This document shows, one piece after another, positions 1 to 9,297 of a stretch of 64,000 nucleotides of DNA (position 1 is its first letter; each line of letters opens with the position of its first letter). Below the pieces are notes generated by a model, which saw only the letters and a list, made by a program, of their open reading frames with translations, was not told the DNA's origin and did not search any database. Both the position numbers and the translations under genes were made by a program. This stretch comes from Agarivorans gilvus. Its GTDB lineage: Bacteria > Pseudomonadota > Gammaproteobacteria > Enterobacterales > Celerinatantimonadaceae. The stretch spans positions 940,001-1,004,000 of the forward strand of contig NZ_CP013021.1 in the NCBI RefSeq assembly GCF_001420915.1. Reading direction: 5' to 3'.

Positions 1-614
1 ACCATTTGCTGACTGGATTCATCCATTTGTTGTTTCAGCACATCAAACTCTTGACGCTTAAGCTGCTCTAACTCATCGATACGCGTTTCTAGACGGTCTC
101 GCAAACTATCAAGATCTTGCTGCGTTTTTTCCAACGCGGCGGCATCAACGCTAGGACGTGTTTGAACGGGCACTGGTTTAACTTCAGGCGCCTGCGTGAC
201 AGTGGTAACCGTAGTTTTGGTTTCGGTCTTAGCTGGCGCTTTAGGGGCAAGCGCATTCACCGCATCTTGATGACTCACCGCAAGAGCTTCTTCAGCGCTA
301 GGCAGGGTTAACAAGCTACCGTTTACCATGGAGTTGATGTTGCCGTTATTAAAGGCTTGGGGGTTTTTCTTTAAAATAGCGAACATCATTTGATAAACGC
401 TAATAGAAGGCGCGGGACGGTTTAAGCTGGCAATGGCCCACAGCGTATCGTTGCTGCGAACAGGTCCATAAATTTGTTGCTCTGGCTCGCCTACTACTTC
501 ATCAGGCCCGACTAACTCCACATAAAAAGTGCCGCTTTCTTGTGCGACAACTGGATGAGTCGTGGTAAATGCTAAAACTGCCGATAAAGCAACGAGGGAA
601 ATCTTCCGCCCCAT
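1..614 (-). CDS. fimV: FimV/HubP family polar landmark protein, N-terminal part (cut by window edge)
   Basis: This is the first 204 codons of a protein that continues past the left edge. The start is the ATG at 614, preceded by AAGGA about 7 bases upstream. The product opens with a signal peptide (MGRKISLVALSAVLAF, then a TTHPVVAQ cleavage region). Next comes a LysM-like FimV N-domain (SNDTLWAIASLNRPAPS, then QMMFAILKKNPQAF and a SLLTLPS end). After about residue 110 it becomes a proline/threonine linker and a charged coiled coil (TQQDLDSLRDRLETRIDELE). FimV/HubP proteins are inner-membrane, peptidoglycan-binding organisers of the cell pole that recruit flagellar, chemotaxis or pilus machinery. 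The family call rests on this N-domain and on position downstream of pdxB-usg. The long acidic C-terminus cannot be seen. Confidence 0.88.
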   Translation of the reverse strand, partial: MGRKISLVALSAVLAFTTTHPVVAQESGTFYVELVGPDEVVGEPEQQIYGPVRSNDTLWAIASLNRPAPSISVYQMMFAILKKNPQAFNNGNINSMVNGSLLTLPSAEEALAVSHQDAVNALAPKAPAKTETKTTVTTVTQAPEVKPVPVQTRPSVDAAALEKTQQDLDSLRDRLETRIDELEQLKRQEFDVLKQQMDESSQQM

Positions 615-797
615 AGTTTGTCCTTGTGTTCTTGCTAAAAGACTGAAAAATATCAATCCGTTGTTATTTCTCTAATATAACTAGCTAACAATCAGCGATC
701 TAGGAAAACAAGCAACAGTTTACGTCTAGATCGCATTTTACTGCGCATTTTCTCAACTACAGTTATCGGCGCTAAGTCAGTAATCTAAACCCATTTT

Positions 798-1802
798 TTA
801 AATATACTGTTTCACTAGTATTTCAGCGAGCTGCAGCGCATTACTTAACTGGCCAGTGAGCGGGTTATTGGCCATTAGATTTAAATTAACGCCCTTATCG
901 CTGTATGGGTTCTGGCGCAAACGACTAATCACAATAGATTGATTATTTGCGATATTGTTCACCGGCGTAACGATTTCGCCTTCCACTAAATCAAAAGCCG
1001 AATGCTCAGATAACCACTCTCTAATGCTGAGTAAGTCTAAAGAATAGGTGGCGTAGAGGTGAATAGATAGGCTATCCCCATAAAACACAGGTACATGCTG
1101 TGCGCTTACGTTTACCATCAGCTCTGGTGAGCGTAATAGCGCTCGGCATTGTTCACTAAGTTGTTGTTCGAAATCGCTACTGCTGCCCTCTTCCGCTTGC
1201 TCGGGTAATAGATTAAACGCGAGTTGCTGAGAAAAAACCGCAGGTTCAACCGGCAAACCATTTAACAAACGCGCAGTTTGTCCAGCTAGCTCATCCACTC
1301 CGGCTTTACCCTTGTTGGCAGCACTCAACATGGCGTTAACTTCAACCCGCTCTAGCTCTACATCTTGTTGAATAATATGTAGAAGCAGCGCCAATTGTCC
1401 GGCCAAACTGCTAGCACAAGTTAGCCAGCGCTCACTAATAAGTTCACCAATTTGTTCAGGGTTAACTGCGGCATGTAAGTAGCTTAGCGCTTGTGGTTTA
1501 GCGCCAACAACATCAATAATCACCGTAGAAAGTTGACAAGCCTGTTCGGCGATATCTAAGGCGGCTTCTTCGCTGCTAAGCAACCAAGCCACACTGACTT
1601 CTGACCAATTCACTAACTGTGGGTCTGCAAACTCGACAGCCTGCCCTTGCCATTTCAAGGTGCTTTCTTCATCATCTTGCTGCTCTATAGCGACGGCAAA
1701 TAGCTGCGCGACAGGGAACTGATTTTTCTCAAGCAATTCAATTAACTGTTGGCTTTGTTCGTTATCTGCGCCAATGATTGCGACATTATGAAACTGTTGC
1801 AT
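798..1802 (-). CDS. usg: Usg, aspartate-semialdehyde dehydrogenase-like protein
   Basis: The 334-residue product has the two-domain fold of aspartate-semialdehyde dehydrogenase: an N-terminal nucleotide-binding segment (NVAIIGADNEQSQQLIELL) and a C-terminal dimerisation domain with VEVNAMLSAANKGKAG and VPVFYGDSLSIHLY. The canonical catalytic PNC motif of true dehydrogenases is not visible where expected (around CASSLAGQLALLL). This is typical of the Usg subfamily, whose function is unknown. The start codon overlaps the pdxB stop by one base (TAATG), so the two are translationally coupled. The pdxB-usg-fimV order matches enteric and marine gammaproteobacteria. It is probably not the pathway Asd enzyme. 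Confidence 0.85.
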   Translation of the reverse strand: MQQFHNVAIIGADNEQSQQLIELLEKNQFPVAQLFAVAIEQQDDEESTLKWQGQAVEFADPQLVNWSEVSVAWLLSSEEAALDIAEQACQLSTVIIDVVGAKPQALSYLHAAVNPEQIGELISERWLTCASSLAGQLALLLHIIQQDVELERVEVNAMLSAANKGKAGVDELAGQTARLLNGLPVEPAVFSQQLAFNLLPEQAEEGSSSDFEQQLSEQCRALLRSPELMVNVSAQHVPVFYGDSLSIHLYATYSLDLLSIREWLSEHSAFDLVEGEIVTPVNNIANNQSIVISRLRQNPYSDKGVNLNLMANNPLTGQLSNALQLAEILVKQYI

Positions 1803-2926
1803 TATTTATTCTCTTGATGGTTAAAGCCAAGCGCACTTAAAGCAACTTGGTCATGTTGACTAACAAGCTGCAGCGAAGAAAACTCACGCCGCTGCGGATA
1901 ATTTTTTCTTAAGCGATCAAAGCCCTGGGGCTGTAGGCCAAAGCGGCGAAAACGCCGATCATCGGCAAAGATGTCATAAATAAACTGAGTCAATTTAGTT
2001 AACTTAGCTTGGTTTAAGCGACCATTAAGGCTTAGTTGCTGGAACTCCGGCTGATTAAGCAAGCTATCACTGTTATCTTGATAGTCTAAATTCAAGGCCT
2101 GACACATAGCTTGATAAACCATGCTAGTACCTCGCATCTTTCCCTCTAAGCTATAGCCAGCAATGTGCGGAGTGGCAATAAAGGCATGGTCTACCAGCTC
2201 CTTTAACACTACGGGTTCGCCTTCCCATACGTCTAAGATAAGCAGCGGGCTTAGCCCCTTCTCTGCTTGTTTAAGCAAGGCCTGGTTATCAATCACATCA
2301 CCACGGCAAGCATTGATGAGTATTTGGCTAGGTTTAAGTTGCTGAAGCTGCTCCTGTGCAAACATGTGGTAAGTAGGGAATTCACCACTTTTGGTAGAAG
2401 GCACATGTAAACTAATCACATCGGCACTTAATACCTGTGCAAAGCTCACTGATTGTTCACATAAACCTTGCTGCTTAAGCGGTGGGTCGTACAGCAGCAC
2501 TTGCATGCCTAAAGCCTTTGCCCGCTTAGCCAACTGTGAGCCGGTATTCCCCGCCCCCACAATCGCAATACTTTTCCCCTGCAGGCTTTGTTGACGTTCG
2601 TTTGCCGCAGCCAATAGAGCCGTCGTTACATACTCTCCTACTGCAATAGCGTTGCAACCCGGCGCACTGGCAAAGTTAATACCCAGCTCCTTAAGCAAGA
2701 CTTGGTCTACATGATCGGTACCAATAGTGGCAGTACCAACAAATTTAAGTTGCTTAGCCTCACTAAGTAACTGAGCATTAACGGGGGTCACAGAGCGCAC
2801 CAACAAGGCATCGGCATCACGTAAGTGTGCGCTCTGCATGGTTCGGCCATCTAGCGCCACTACTTCGCCATGTTGACTTAGGATCTGCTGAGCAAACGGT
2901 ATGTTTTCATCTACAACTATTTTCAT
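1802..2926 (-). CDS. pdxB: Erythronate-4-phosphate dehydrogenase
   Basis: PdxB oxidises 4-phosphoerythronate with NAD in the pyridoxal 5'-phosphate pathway. The 374-residue product begins MKIVVDENIPFA, as family members do. A longer open frame exists upstream, but its extra 21 residues are unlike the family, so I start at 2926. It shows the D-2-hydroxyacid dehydrogenase signatures: GTATIGTDHVD, a Rossmann motif (SIAIVGAGNTGSQLAKRAKA), the arginine motif INACRGDVID and the catalytic histidine in TPHIAGYSLEGK. The C-terminal about 90 residues match the PdxB-specific dimerisation domain. It is the first gene of the pdxB-usg unit and is separated from fabB by a bidirectional terminator. Confidence 0.95.
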   Translation of the reverse strand: MKIVVDENIPFAQQILSQHGEVVALDGRTMQSAHLRDADALLVRSVTPVNAQLLSEAKQLKFVGTATIGTDHVDQVLLKELGINFASAPGCNAIAVGEYVTTALLAAANERQQSLQGKSIAIVGAGNTGSQLAKRAKALGMQVLLYDPPLKQQGLCEQSVSFAQVLSADVISLHVPSTKSGEFPTYHMFAQEQLQQLKPSQILINACRGDVIDNQALLKQAEKGLSPLLILDVWEGEPVVLKELVDHAFIATPHIAGYSLEGKMRGTSMVYQAMCQALNLDYQDNSDSLLNQPEFQQLSLNGRLNQAKLTKLTQFIYDIFADDRRFRRFGLQPQGFDRLRKNYPQRREFSSLQLVSQHDQVALSALGFNHQENK

Positions 2927-2992
2927 CAATGACAGCTTCGCTTGGCAAAATTTTGAGGGCGGCAATCTTACCACGCAGATCCTCGCCAATAA

Positions 2993-3020
2993 AAAAAAGC
3001 TGCCCTAAGGCAGCTTTTTT
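2993..3020. terminator. Bidirectional intrinsic terminator between fabB and pdxB
   Basis: AAAAAAGCTGCC, loop CTAA, GGCAGCTTTTTT: a 12-base perfect inverted repeat with A and T tracts on the two flanks. It lies 15 bases past the fabB stop, so it most likely ends the fabB transcript reading leftward. Confidence 0.85.
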
Positions 3021-3034
3021 CAGATTAAATAAAC

Positions 3035-4252
3035 TTAATCTTGGTAGCGTTCAATAATTAAAGTGGCGTTCGTACCACCAAAACCAAAGCTATTTGACAT
3101 TACTCGGTTTAACTTAGCCTCTTGCGCTTGGTTAGCCACAATGTTTAAGCCCTTGGCTTGCTCATCTAGGGTATTAATGTTGATGCTAGGTGCAACAAAA
3201 TCATTTTCCATCATTAGCAATGAATAGATCGCTTCGTGCACACCAGCCGCACCTAAGGCATGACCGGTCATCGCTTTAGTCGCACTGATTAAAGGGCTAT
3301 TGCCAGCAAATACTTCTTGAATGGCGCCGAGCTCTTTTACATCACCAACCGGAGTAGAAGTGCCGTGGGTATTCACATAATCCACACCACCGTCTAAGCC
3401 CTGCATCGCTTGACGCATACAACGCACCGCACCTTCACCGGAAGGAGCCACCATGTCGTAACCATCAGAGGTCGCACCATAACCTACAATTTCACCGTAG
3501 ATTTTAGCGCCGCGAGCCAGTGCGTGTTCGAGCTCTTCCACCACAACCATGCCGCCGCCACCAGAGATAACAAAACCATCGCGGTCAGCATCATAGGTAC
3601 GAGAAGCCAACTCTGGCGTATCGTTGTATTTGGTTGACAAGGCGCCCATGGCGTCAAATTCCATTGCCAAGGTCCAATGTAACTCTTCACCGCCACCAGC
3701 AAACACAACATCTTGTTTGCCAAGTTGAATTAATTCTAGGGCATGGCCAATACAGTGCGCACTGGTAGCGCAAGCACTGCTAATTGAATAGTTAACGCCC
3801 TTAATTTTGAATGGTGTAGCCAAACAAGCAGAAGTAGTACTAGACATGGTGCGAGGCACCATATAAGGGCCAACGCGACGAACCCCTTTTTCACGCAGAA
3901 TATCTGCCGCTTCAACCTGATTTTTAGACGATGCGCCACCAGAACCAACCACTAATCCAGTACGCTCGTTAGATACCACGTCATCGCTCAATTGAGCATC
4001 AGCAATAGCTTGCTGCATGGATAAGTAAGAATAAGCCGCAGCATCCCCCATGAAGCGCATGGTTTTGCGATCTACATGTTCAGCGGGGTTTATTTTAAGA
4101 TTACCCCATACTTGGCTACGCAGATTAAACTCAGCAAACTCAGGAGAATGAGTGATTCCCGACTTACCTGCTTTTAGGGATGCTAATACTTCTTCTTTAT
4201 TGTTACCGATACTAGATATAATGCCTAGCCCGGTGATAACTGCTCTTTTCAT
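3035..4252 (-). CDS. fabB: 3-oxoacyl-ACP synthase I (KAS I)
   Basis: FabB condenses malonyl-ACP with acyl-ACP and is the elongating enzyme needed for unsaturated fatty acids. At 405 residues it is the usual KAS I length. The catalytic triad is visible: the cysteine in SISSACATSAHC (about residue 161), the histidine in NTHGTSTPVGD and the second histidine in TKAMTGHALGAAG. The C-terminal SNSFGFGGTNATL motif is also typical. It is transcribed alone, divergent from mnmC and ended by the terminator at 2993-3020. The genomic position next to mnmC and pdxB agrees with FabB rather than FabF. Confidence 0.96.
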   Translation of the reverse strand: MKRAVITGLGIISSIGNNKEEVLASLKAGKSGITHSPEFAEFNLRSQVWGNLKINPAEHVDRKTMRFMGDAAAYSYLSMQQAIADAQLSDDVVSNERTGLVVGSGGASSKNQVEAADILREKGVRRVGPYMVPRTMSSTTSACLATPFKIKGVNYSISSACATSAHCIGHALELIQLGKQDVVFAGGGEELHWTLAMEFDAMGALSTKYNDTPELASRTYDADRDGFVISGGGGMVVVEELEHALARGAKIYGEIVGYGATSDGYDMVAPSGEGAVRCMRQAMQGLDGGVDYVNTHGTSTPVGDVKELGAIQEVFAGNSPLISATKAMTGHALGAAGVHEAIYSLLMMENDFVAPSININTLDEQAKGLNIVANQAQEAKLNRVMSNSFGFGGTNATLIIERYQD

Positions 4253-4366
4253 CAGATGGTCTCACGGGTTGTATTTGCTGCTATGTTACCTATTTTGCAG
4301 CCGAATCTGGTCGGATGAGGGTACACGTGTACGCTTAAATTTTCTAGTAAAACTCGAGGTTATGTT

Positions 4367-6381
4367 TTGTCATCATCGGATAATGTGAATAATACCACAA
4401 CCGCCACTATACATTGGAAGCCAGAAGGTACGCCGGTGGCAACCCACTACGACGATGTCTATTTCTCCGTAGATAACGGACTGGCCGAAAGCCGCTATGT
4501 ATTTATTGAACAAAATCAACTCCTTCAGCGCTGGTCCCAGCACCTTAGCTCTCACTATGTGATAGCCGAAACTGGCTTTGGCACTGGGCTTAACTTTCTC
4601 GCCACTTGGCAACACTACCAACAGCATTGCCAACAACAGCCAAATACGCCAGTAAAAAGACTGCATTTTATTAGCTTTGAAAAACACCCTTTAAGCTTAG
4701 GCGATCTAAAACAAGCCTTACAAGCTTGGTCTGAACTACTGCCATTTAGTGAGCAATTGCTCGAATACTACCCACAAATTATGACCGCGGGATGTCATCG
4801 CCTGCTCTTTGAATCCCCTATACCAATTTGCTTAGACCTCTGGATAGGTGATGTACACGACAACTTACCAGAGCTAGTCACCCCCAGCCAAGGACTCGTG
4901 GACAGTTGGTATTTAGACGGTTTTGCACCGAGTAAAAACCCCGACATGTGGTCACCACAGCTATTTGAGCAAATGGCCCGCTTGTCTAAACCACAAGCAT
5001 CGGTAGCCACCTTTACCGCAGCCGGTTTTGTGCGTCGCGGTTTAAATGAAGTGGGCTTTGCCATGCAAAAAGGCAAAGGTTTTGGCCGTAAACGTGACAT
5101 GTTAGTTGGCCATTACCAAGGAGAGCCGCAAGCCAAAGATTTACTAACGCGCCTTTATCAACGCCAAGCTATGCGAAGCGGAGAAGACTTAGCGATTATC
5201 GGCGCTGGCATAGCCGGAGTCAGCTTGGCTTATGCCATGGTCAAGCGTGGAGTAAAAGTCAGCCTATATGAAAAAATAAGGCCGCGGCATTAGAAGCTTC
5301 AGGCAACCGCCAGGGCGCAGTCTATCCACTGCTTAGCCCCACTCAACAGCCGCTAACAGAATTTTTTCAACACGCCTTTAATTATCATCACCAGTTAATG
5401 CTGCAGCTAAAACACCAGCAACGAGAAGTTGAACACCAATTCTGCGGACTATTACAACTGGCCTATAACGAAAAATCACAGAAAAAACACCGAAAAGTCA
5501 CCGAAGCAGGCTACCCGAGCGAATTGGTACATGCGGTAAACGCTGAGCAAGCAAGCGAACTGGCGGGTTTGAGCCTATCCAGCGAAGCTTTGCACTACCC
5601 CAAAGCTGGCTGGGTCGACGCTCAGCAATGCGTACAGACAATACTAGATGCGGCACTGGCCACTGGCTTATTAGAAGTACATTACCAACACGAACTTATC
5701 GACTATCAGCAGCATGAATCTTACTGCCGTTTAATATTTACAGGGCACGAGAAACACCACCACAATGTGGCCTTTTGTCAGGCACATCACTTACTCAATT
5801 TAACCCAGGCTGCACAACTCCCACTCAGCCCCGTGAGAGGCCAAGTTAGCCATATCAAGAGCAATCCAAGCTTAGCCAAGTTGCGTAAAGTACTGTGTTA
5901 TGAAGGTTACTTGACACCGGCATATCAACAGCAGCATTGCATCGGTGCCAGCTATTTACGTAACCAAGTTGATCTAGAACTGCGCACGCAAGAAACCGAG
6001 AGTAACTTAGCCGCTTTGCGCCACTGCCAGCCGCAAGCATGGAATCAGCACCTAGAGTGTGCCGAGGTAGCCGGAAGGGTGGCGATTCGCTGCGCAGTTC
6101 GCGACCACCTACCCTTACTGGGCCAACTGCCAGATCTAAACAGATTACTTGGTGATGACTACCAAAATAATTGGCAAACCGCCGACTCACCTGTGCATTC
6201 ACGCAGCTTTTTAGCCGTTGGCTTTGGCTCTAGAGGAATATGTAGCGCCCCGTTTGCCACCGAACTCTTGGCAGCTCAGCTGTGTGGCGAACCTCTACCG
6301 TTAAAAGCAAGCACCTTGAGAAGCGTCCACCCTCAGCGATTTTGGAATAGACGCTTACTCAAAGGCCGACCAATGAGCTAA
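4367..6381 (+). pseudogene. mnmC: Bifunctional tRNA mnm5s2U biosynthesis protein MnmC, frameshifted
   Basis: MnmC makes the last two steps of 5-methylaminomethyl-2-thiouridine at the tRNA wobble base. The N-terminal about 250 residues are the methyltransferase MnmC2 (AETGFGTGLNFLATW; WYLDGFAPSKNPDMW). The C-terminal part is the FAD oxidoreductase MnmC1 (LAIIGAGIAGVSLAYAM). The frame from the TTG start at 4367 (GAGG 7 bases upstream) hits TAG at 5291. The other frame continues at once with KAAALEASGNRQGAVYPLLS and runs to 6381. The shift falls at six A residues (5271-5276), where seven would restore one continuous protein of the expected length. The homology is unbroken, so I read this as one gene with a one-base deletion, real or from sequencing. 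Confidence 0.85.
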
Positions 6382-6950
6382 GGCAATATTAGCCCTAAGG
6401 TTTGACCATAAGCGGTTTGCCGTTGGTAAGTGCGTACCTTCTGTTGGGCACTGGCTAGGGCTGCTCGACCTTTAGCATTGATCAAGGCCTCTAGCTGATG
6501 GCACTCTTTGGCGCTCAAGCCGCGGGTTTGCTGAATAAAACGATCGGCGCTTTGCTCGATAAGATGGGTGATATTTTGATGATACAGCTGAGCTGCAGCA
6601 ATGTAGCTCAGCCAAGACTGCTGTACCGAAAAGTCAGCTTTACTTTGGCTAATCCAGCGCGGCATCAACAAATCGGCGCTTAATTGCAGCTCAGGAGCTA
6701 GGGCTTCGCAGCGTTCATTACGAATTTGTACCTTGGGAGTCCAATTTAAGCGGTATTGAGCCGCGATACTGTAGCGATTGCCTTGTTTTTGTGGCCCTTG
6801 TGCTAATAACTGTTGGCGCAATTGGCCTAAGTCATGTGCGCTCACATCATAGTACTCTATTCGACTTTGCATCGAGGCGGACTGAGCGTACATCGAAACA
6901 ACAGCCACTAACAGCGTAAGGCCTTGCCTAATCCATCCAGCTGATTTCAC
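6378..6950 (-). CDS. Exported DUF922-like protein lacking the HExxH motif
   Basis: A 190-residue exported protein. I start it at the GTG at 6950, because AGAGGA sits 6 bases upstream and this start gives a clean signal peptide (VKSAGWIRQGLTLLVAVVS, then MYAQSAS). An ATG at 6974 is the alternative. The mature part resembles DUF922, a family of presumed secreted zinc-dependent proteases: IEYYDVSAHDLGQLRQQLL, a QYRLNWTPK strand, a conserved cysteine and LLMPRWISQS. At the place where a HExxH zinc motif would be expected it reads LYHQNITHLIEQ, so the catalytic glutamate is absent. Activity as a protease is therefore doubtful. It ends convergently with mnmC, with a 4-base overlap. Confidence 0.6.
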   Translation of the reverse strand: MKSAGWIRQGLTLLVAVVSMYAQSASMQSRIEYYDVSAHDLGQLRQQLLAQGPQKQGNRYSIAAQYRLNWTPKVQIRNERCEALAPELQLSADLLMPRWISQSKADFSVQQSWLSYIAAAQLYHQNITHLIEQSADRFIQQTRGLSAKECHQLEALINAKGRAALASAQQKVRTYQRQTAYGQTLGLILP

Positions 6951-7244
6951 GTTAGATCCTCTAAAATAATCCATTACCGTTAATTAAGCCCTTGGGCCTT
7001 ATTGATTTATCTAATATTTTTAATTTGACCCTGCAATATATCAGACTATCTTGAAGCAAATGAAACTTTAGCGAATTATCCATTACTTCTCGACTAAACT
7101 TATCTTTACACTTAGCGACAAAAACGTTTTTGTGAAGAACCTCAAAGCGCAGCATAGAAAACTCAGCTTTTTGTCAGTTAGCTCTTAGCATGGCCCTGTT
7201 TTACCTTCATACTACAATCAGACAAGGAGAGTTAATTATAGATT

Positions 7245-8306
7245 ATGGCATTACCTATTCTGATTTGCGATGACTCCAAGCTCGCAAGAAAACAAATGGC
7301 TCGTAGCTTACCTCCAGGCTGGGACGTAGAGATAAGCTACGCCACCAATGGCCAGGAAGGCATCGAGATGATCCGCCAAGGAAAAGGTGATGTGGTGTTT
7401 CTCGATCTCAACATGCCGGTCATGGACGGTTATCAAGTTTTAGAGGCCGTGCAAAAAAACGATCTTCCAGCACTGGTCATCGTAGTGTCTGGCGACATTC
7501 AACCTGAAGCCTATACGCGAGTAAAACAGCTAGGTGCTTTAGATTTCATCAAAAAACCGACCAACAAGGCTAAAATTGGCGAAATTTTAGTAGCCTACGG
7601 GATTGTTGAATCCCAGCAGCTATTAGAACTAGAAAATGATCTAGCAGCACTGGCCAAAATGGCGCCGCCCAAACAAGACACCCTGTCACCTAAAATCGTT
7701 GATTATCGCGACCATTACCAAGAAATCGCCAACGTAGCCATGGGCCGAGCCGCCGATTTGCTGGCTCGTTTACTGGATGTGTTTATTGTTTTACCCATTC
7801 CTAACGTGAATATTCTTGAAACCAGCGAACTGCATATGGCCTTAAGCTCGGTGGAAGAGAATGAGTCCATGTCGGCAGTATGCCAAGGATTTATCGGTTC
7901 AGGCATTGCCGGAGAAGCCTTATTACTATTTCATGATTCCAGCTTTGAAGACATGTCGAAGCTAATGAAATACCAGGGCCAATTAGACGATAACGGGCAA
8001 TTAGAAGTACTGATGGATATCGCTAACATTTTGATAGGAGCCTGTTTAAAAGGAGTGTCCGATCAACTTGATGTGGGCTTCTCTCAAGGCCACCCGGTAG
8101 TACTGGGCCAGCACTGTAACATTAGCGATTTAATTAATAACAATACTCACCGTTGGCAAAAAACCTTAGCCGTAGAAATAAATTACACCATTGAGAAACA
8201 CAACATTCAGTGTGATTTATTACTGTTGATTACTGAAGATTCTATGCCAACCCTAAACAATAAAATTTCTTATCTATTTGAGCACAATGAGCCAACATCA
8301 AAATGA
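7245..8306 (+). CDS. Response regulator with CheY receiver and CheC/CheX-like phosphatase domain
   Basis: Residues 1-120 are a CheY-type receiver: the acidic pair DD at 9-10, phosphoacceptor D54 in VVFLDLNMPVMDG, VVSGD, and the lysine in FIKKP. Residues about 150-340 resemble the CheC family of CheY-P phosphatases. There are two active-site-like helices: E160-x2-N163 in YQEIANVAMG followed by a downstream proline (FIVLPIPN), and a second D-x2-N (LMDIANILIG). Such fusions may dephosphorylate their own receiver or a partner. The next gene, a GGDEF cyclase, overlaps its end, so the pair probably forms one signalling unit. AAGGAG lies about 14 bases before the ATG, longer than usual, and no other in-frame start exists downstream of the stop at 7239. 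The input kinase is not in this window. Confidence 0.85.
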   Translation: MALPILICDDSKLARKQMARSLPPGWDVEISYATNGQEGIEMIRQGKGDVVFLDLNMPVMDGYQVLEAVQKNDLPALVIVVSGDIQPEAYTRVKQLGALDFIKKPTNKAKIGEILVAYGIVESQQLLELENDLAALAKMAPPKQDTLSPKIVDYRDHYQEIANVAMGRAADLLARLLDVFIVLPIPNVNILETSELHMALSSVEENESMSAVCQGFIGSGIAGEALLLFHDSSFEDMSKLMKYQGQLDDNGQLEVLMDIANILIGACLKGVSDQLDVGFSQGHPVVLGQHCNISDLINNNTHRWQKTLAVEINYTIEKHNIQCDLLLLITEDSMPTLNNKISYLFEHNEPTSK

Positions 8307-9252
8307 CATGAACGAGTTCCACTGGATGCTGGACATGATACAAACTATCGATGTCGGCTTAGTGGTACTCGATAAAAATTATCAGGTACAAGTTTGGAAT
8401 AACTTCATGGAAACCCATAGTGGTTTGCGCCCCGATCAAGTTCAAGCTAAGTCACTATTTGAGTTATTTCCAGATTTACCAGAAGAGTGGTTAAGACATA
8501 AAATAGATTCGGTGTTTTTCCTTAAAAACCGAGCCTTCACTACTTGGGAGCAACGCCCCCATGTATTCCCATTCAAAAACTATCGACCAATTACTGGCAC
8601 GGTAGATTTTATGTACCAAAACATCACCATCATTCCACTCACCTCGTTAACCGGCATAGTCACTCACATAAGTTTGATCATTTACGATGTGACAGATAAC
8701 GCGGTCAACAAATTAGAAGCACAAAGGGTGAATCAAGAGCTGCAAGTGCTTAGTCGCACAGACAAACTTACCCAGCTGTATAATCGAGGCTATTGGCAAG
8801 ATCGCTTAGAACAAGAGTTTAACCGCTTTGTTCGCAACACATCACCCTGTTCGCTGGTGATGTTCGACATCGACCACTTTAAGAAGGTTAACGATACTTA
8901 TGGTCACCCTGCTGGCGATAAAATCATTTCACTAGTAGGCGAAACGCTACGCAAGATTATGCGTAAAACAGATATCGCCGGGCGTTATGGCGGTGAAGAA
9001 TTTGCTGTCATTTTGGTTGATACCGATGCTGCTCATGCGCAAGGTTTCTGTGAACGACTGCGTACCACGATAGAAGCGATTAAGCCAGTTGTAGAGGGAA
9101 TAGAGATTCCCTTCACCATTAGCTTGGGCATTGCCGAACTCGATGAGCAAACCGCCAGTGCCAAAGAATGGTTAGCCAATACCGACCAAGCGCTTTACCA
9201 AAGTAAGCACGGTGGGCGTAACCAAACCCAACTTTTCAAGGCTAAAAGCTGA
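8287..9252 (+). CDS. PAS-GGDEF diguanylate cyclase
   Basis: Makes cyclic di-GMP from two GTP. Residues 1-130 form a PAS-like sensory domain (TIDVGLVVLDKNYQVQVWN). About 145-320 is a GGDEF domain with the active-site GGEEF and the metal-binding FDIDHFKKVNDTYGHPAGD. An RxxD inhibitory site (RKTD) lies five residues before the active site, so product inhibition is expected. There is no membrane segment. The ATG at 8287 overlaps the end of the upstream CheY-CheC gene by 20 bases. The TTG at 8278 and the ATG at 8308 are other possible starts. The overlap implies co-translation and that receiver signalling is converted into cyclic di-GMP. A terminator follows directly. Confidence 0.9.
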   Translation: MSQHQNDMNEFHWMLDMIQTIDVGLVVLDKNYQVQVWNNFMETHSGLRPDQVQAKSLFELFPDLPEEWLRHKIDSVFFLKNRAFTTWEQRPHVFPFKNYRPITGTVDFMYQNITIIPLTSLTGIVTHISLIIYDVTDNAVNKLEAQRVNQELQVLSRTDKLTQLYNRGYWQDRLEQEFNRFVRNTSPCSLVMFDIDHFKKVNDTYGHPAGDKIISLVGETLRKIMRKTDIAGRYGGEEFAVILVDTDAAHAQGFCERLRTTIEAIKPVVEGIEIPFTISLGIAELDEQTASAKEWLANTDQALYQSKHGGRNQTQLFKAKS

Positions 9253-9264
9253 GCAGCTCAAAAT

Positions 9265-9294
9265 AAAAAAGCAAAGCTCATGCTTTGCTTTTTT
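9265..9294. terminator. Bidirectional intrinsic terminator
   Basis: AAAAAAGCAAAGC, loop TCAT, GCTTTGCTTTTTT. A perfect stem with A and T tracts lies between the convergent GGDEF gene and the small gene that ends at 9298, serving both. Confidence 0.88.
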
Positions 9295-9297
9295 CAA

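Noticed and set aside
5270..5280. Programmed -1 frameshift in mnmC
   Set aside because: The GAA codon cannot re-pair in the shifted frame and no stimulating structure was noted; a base deletion is simpler.
5398..6381. Separate oxidoreductase gene starting at 5398
   Set aside because: The MnmC1 domain begins upstream in the first frame; 5398 is only the first ATG after the frameshift.
6961..7155. 64-codon minus-strand open frame
   Set aside because: Composition looks like non-coding DNA and no start signal is seen; the spacer 6951-7244 shows nothing else I can name.
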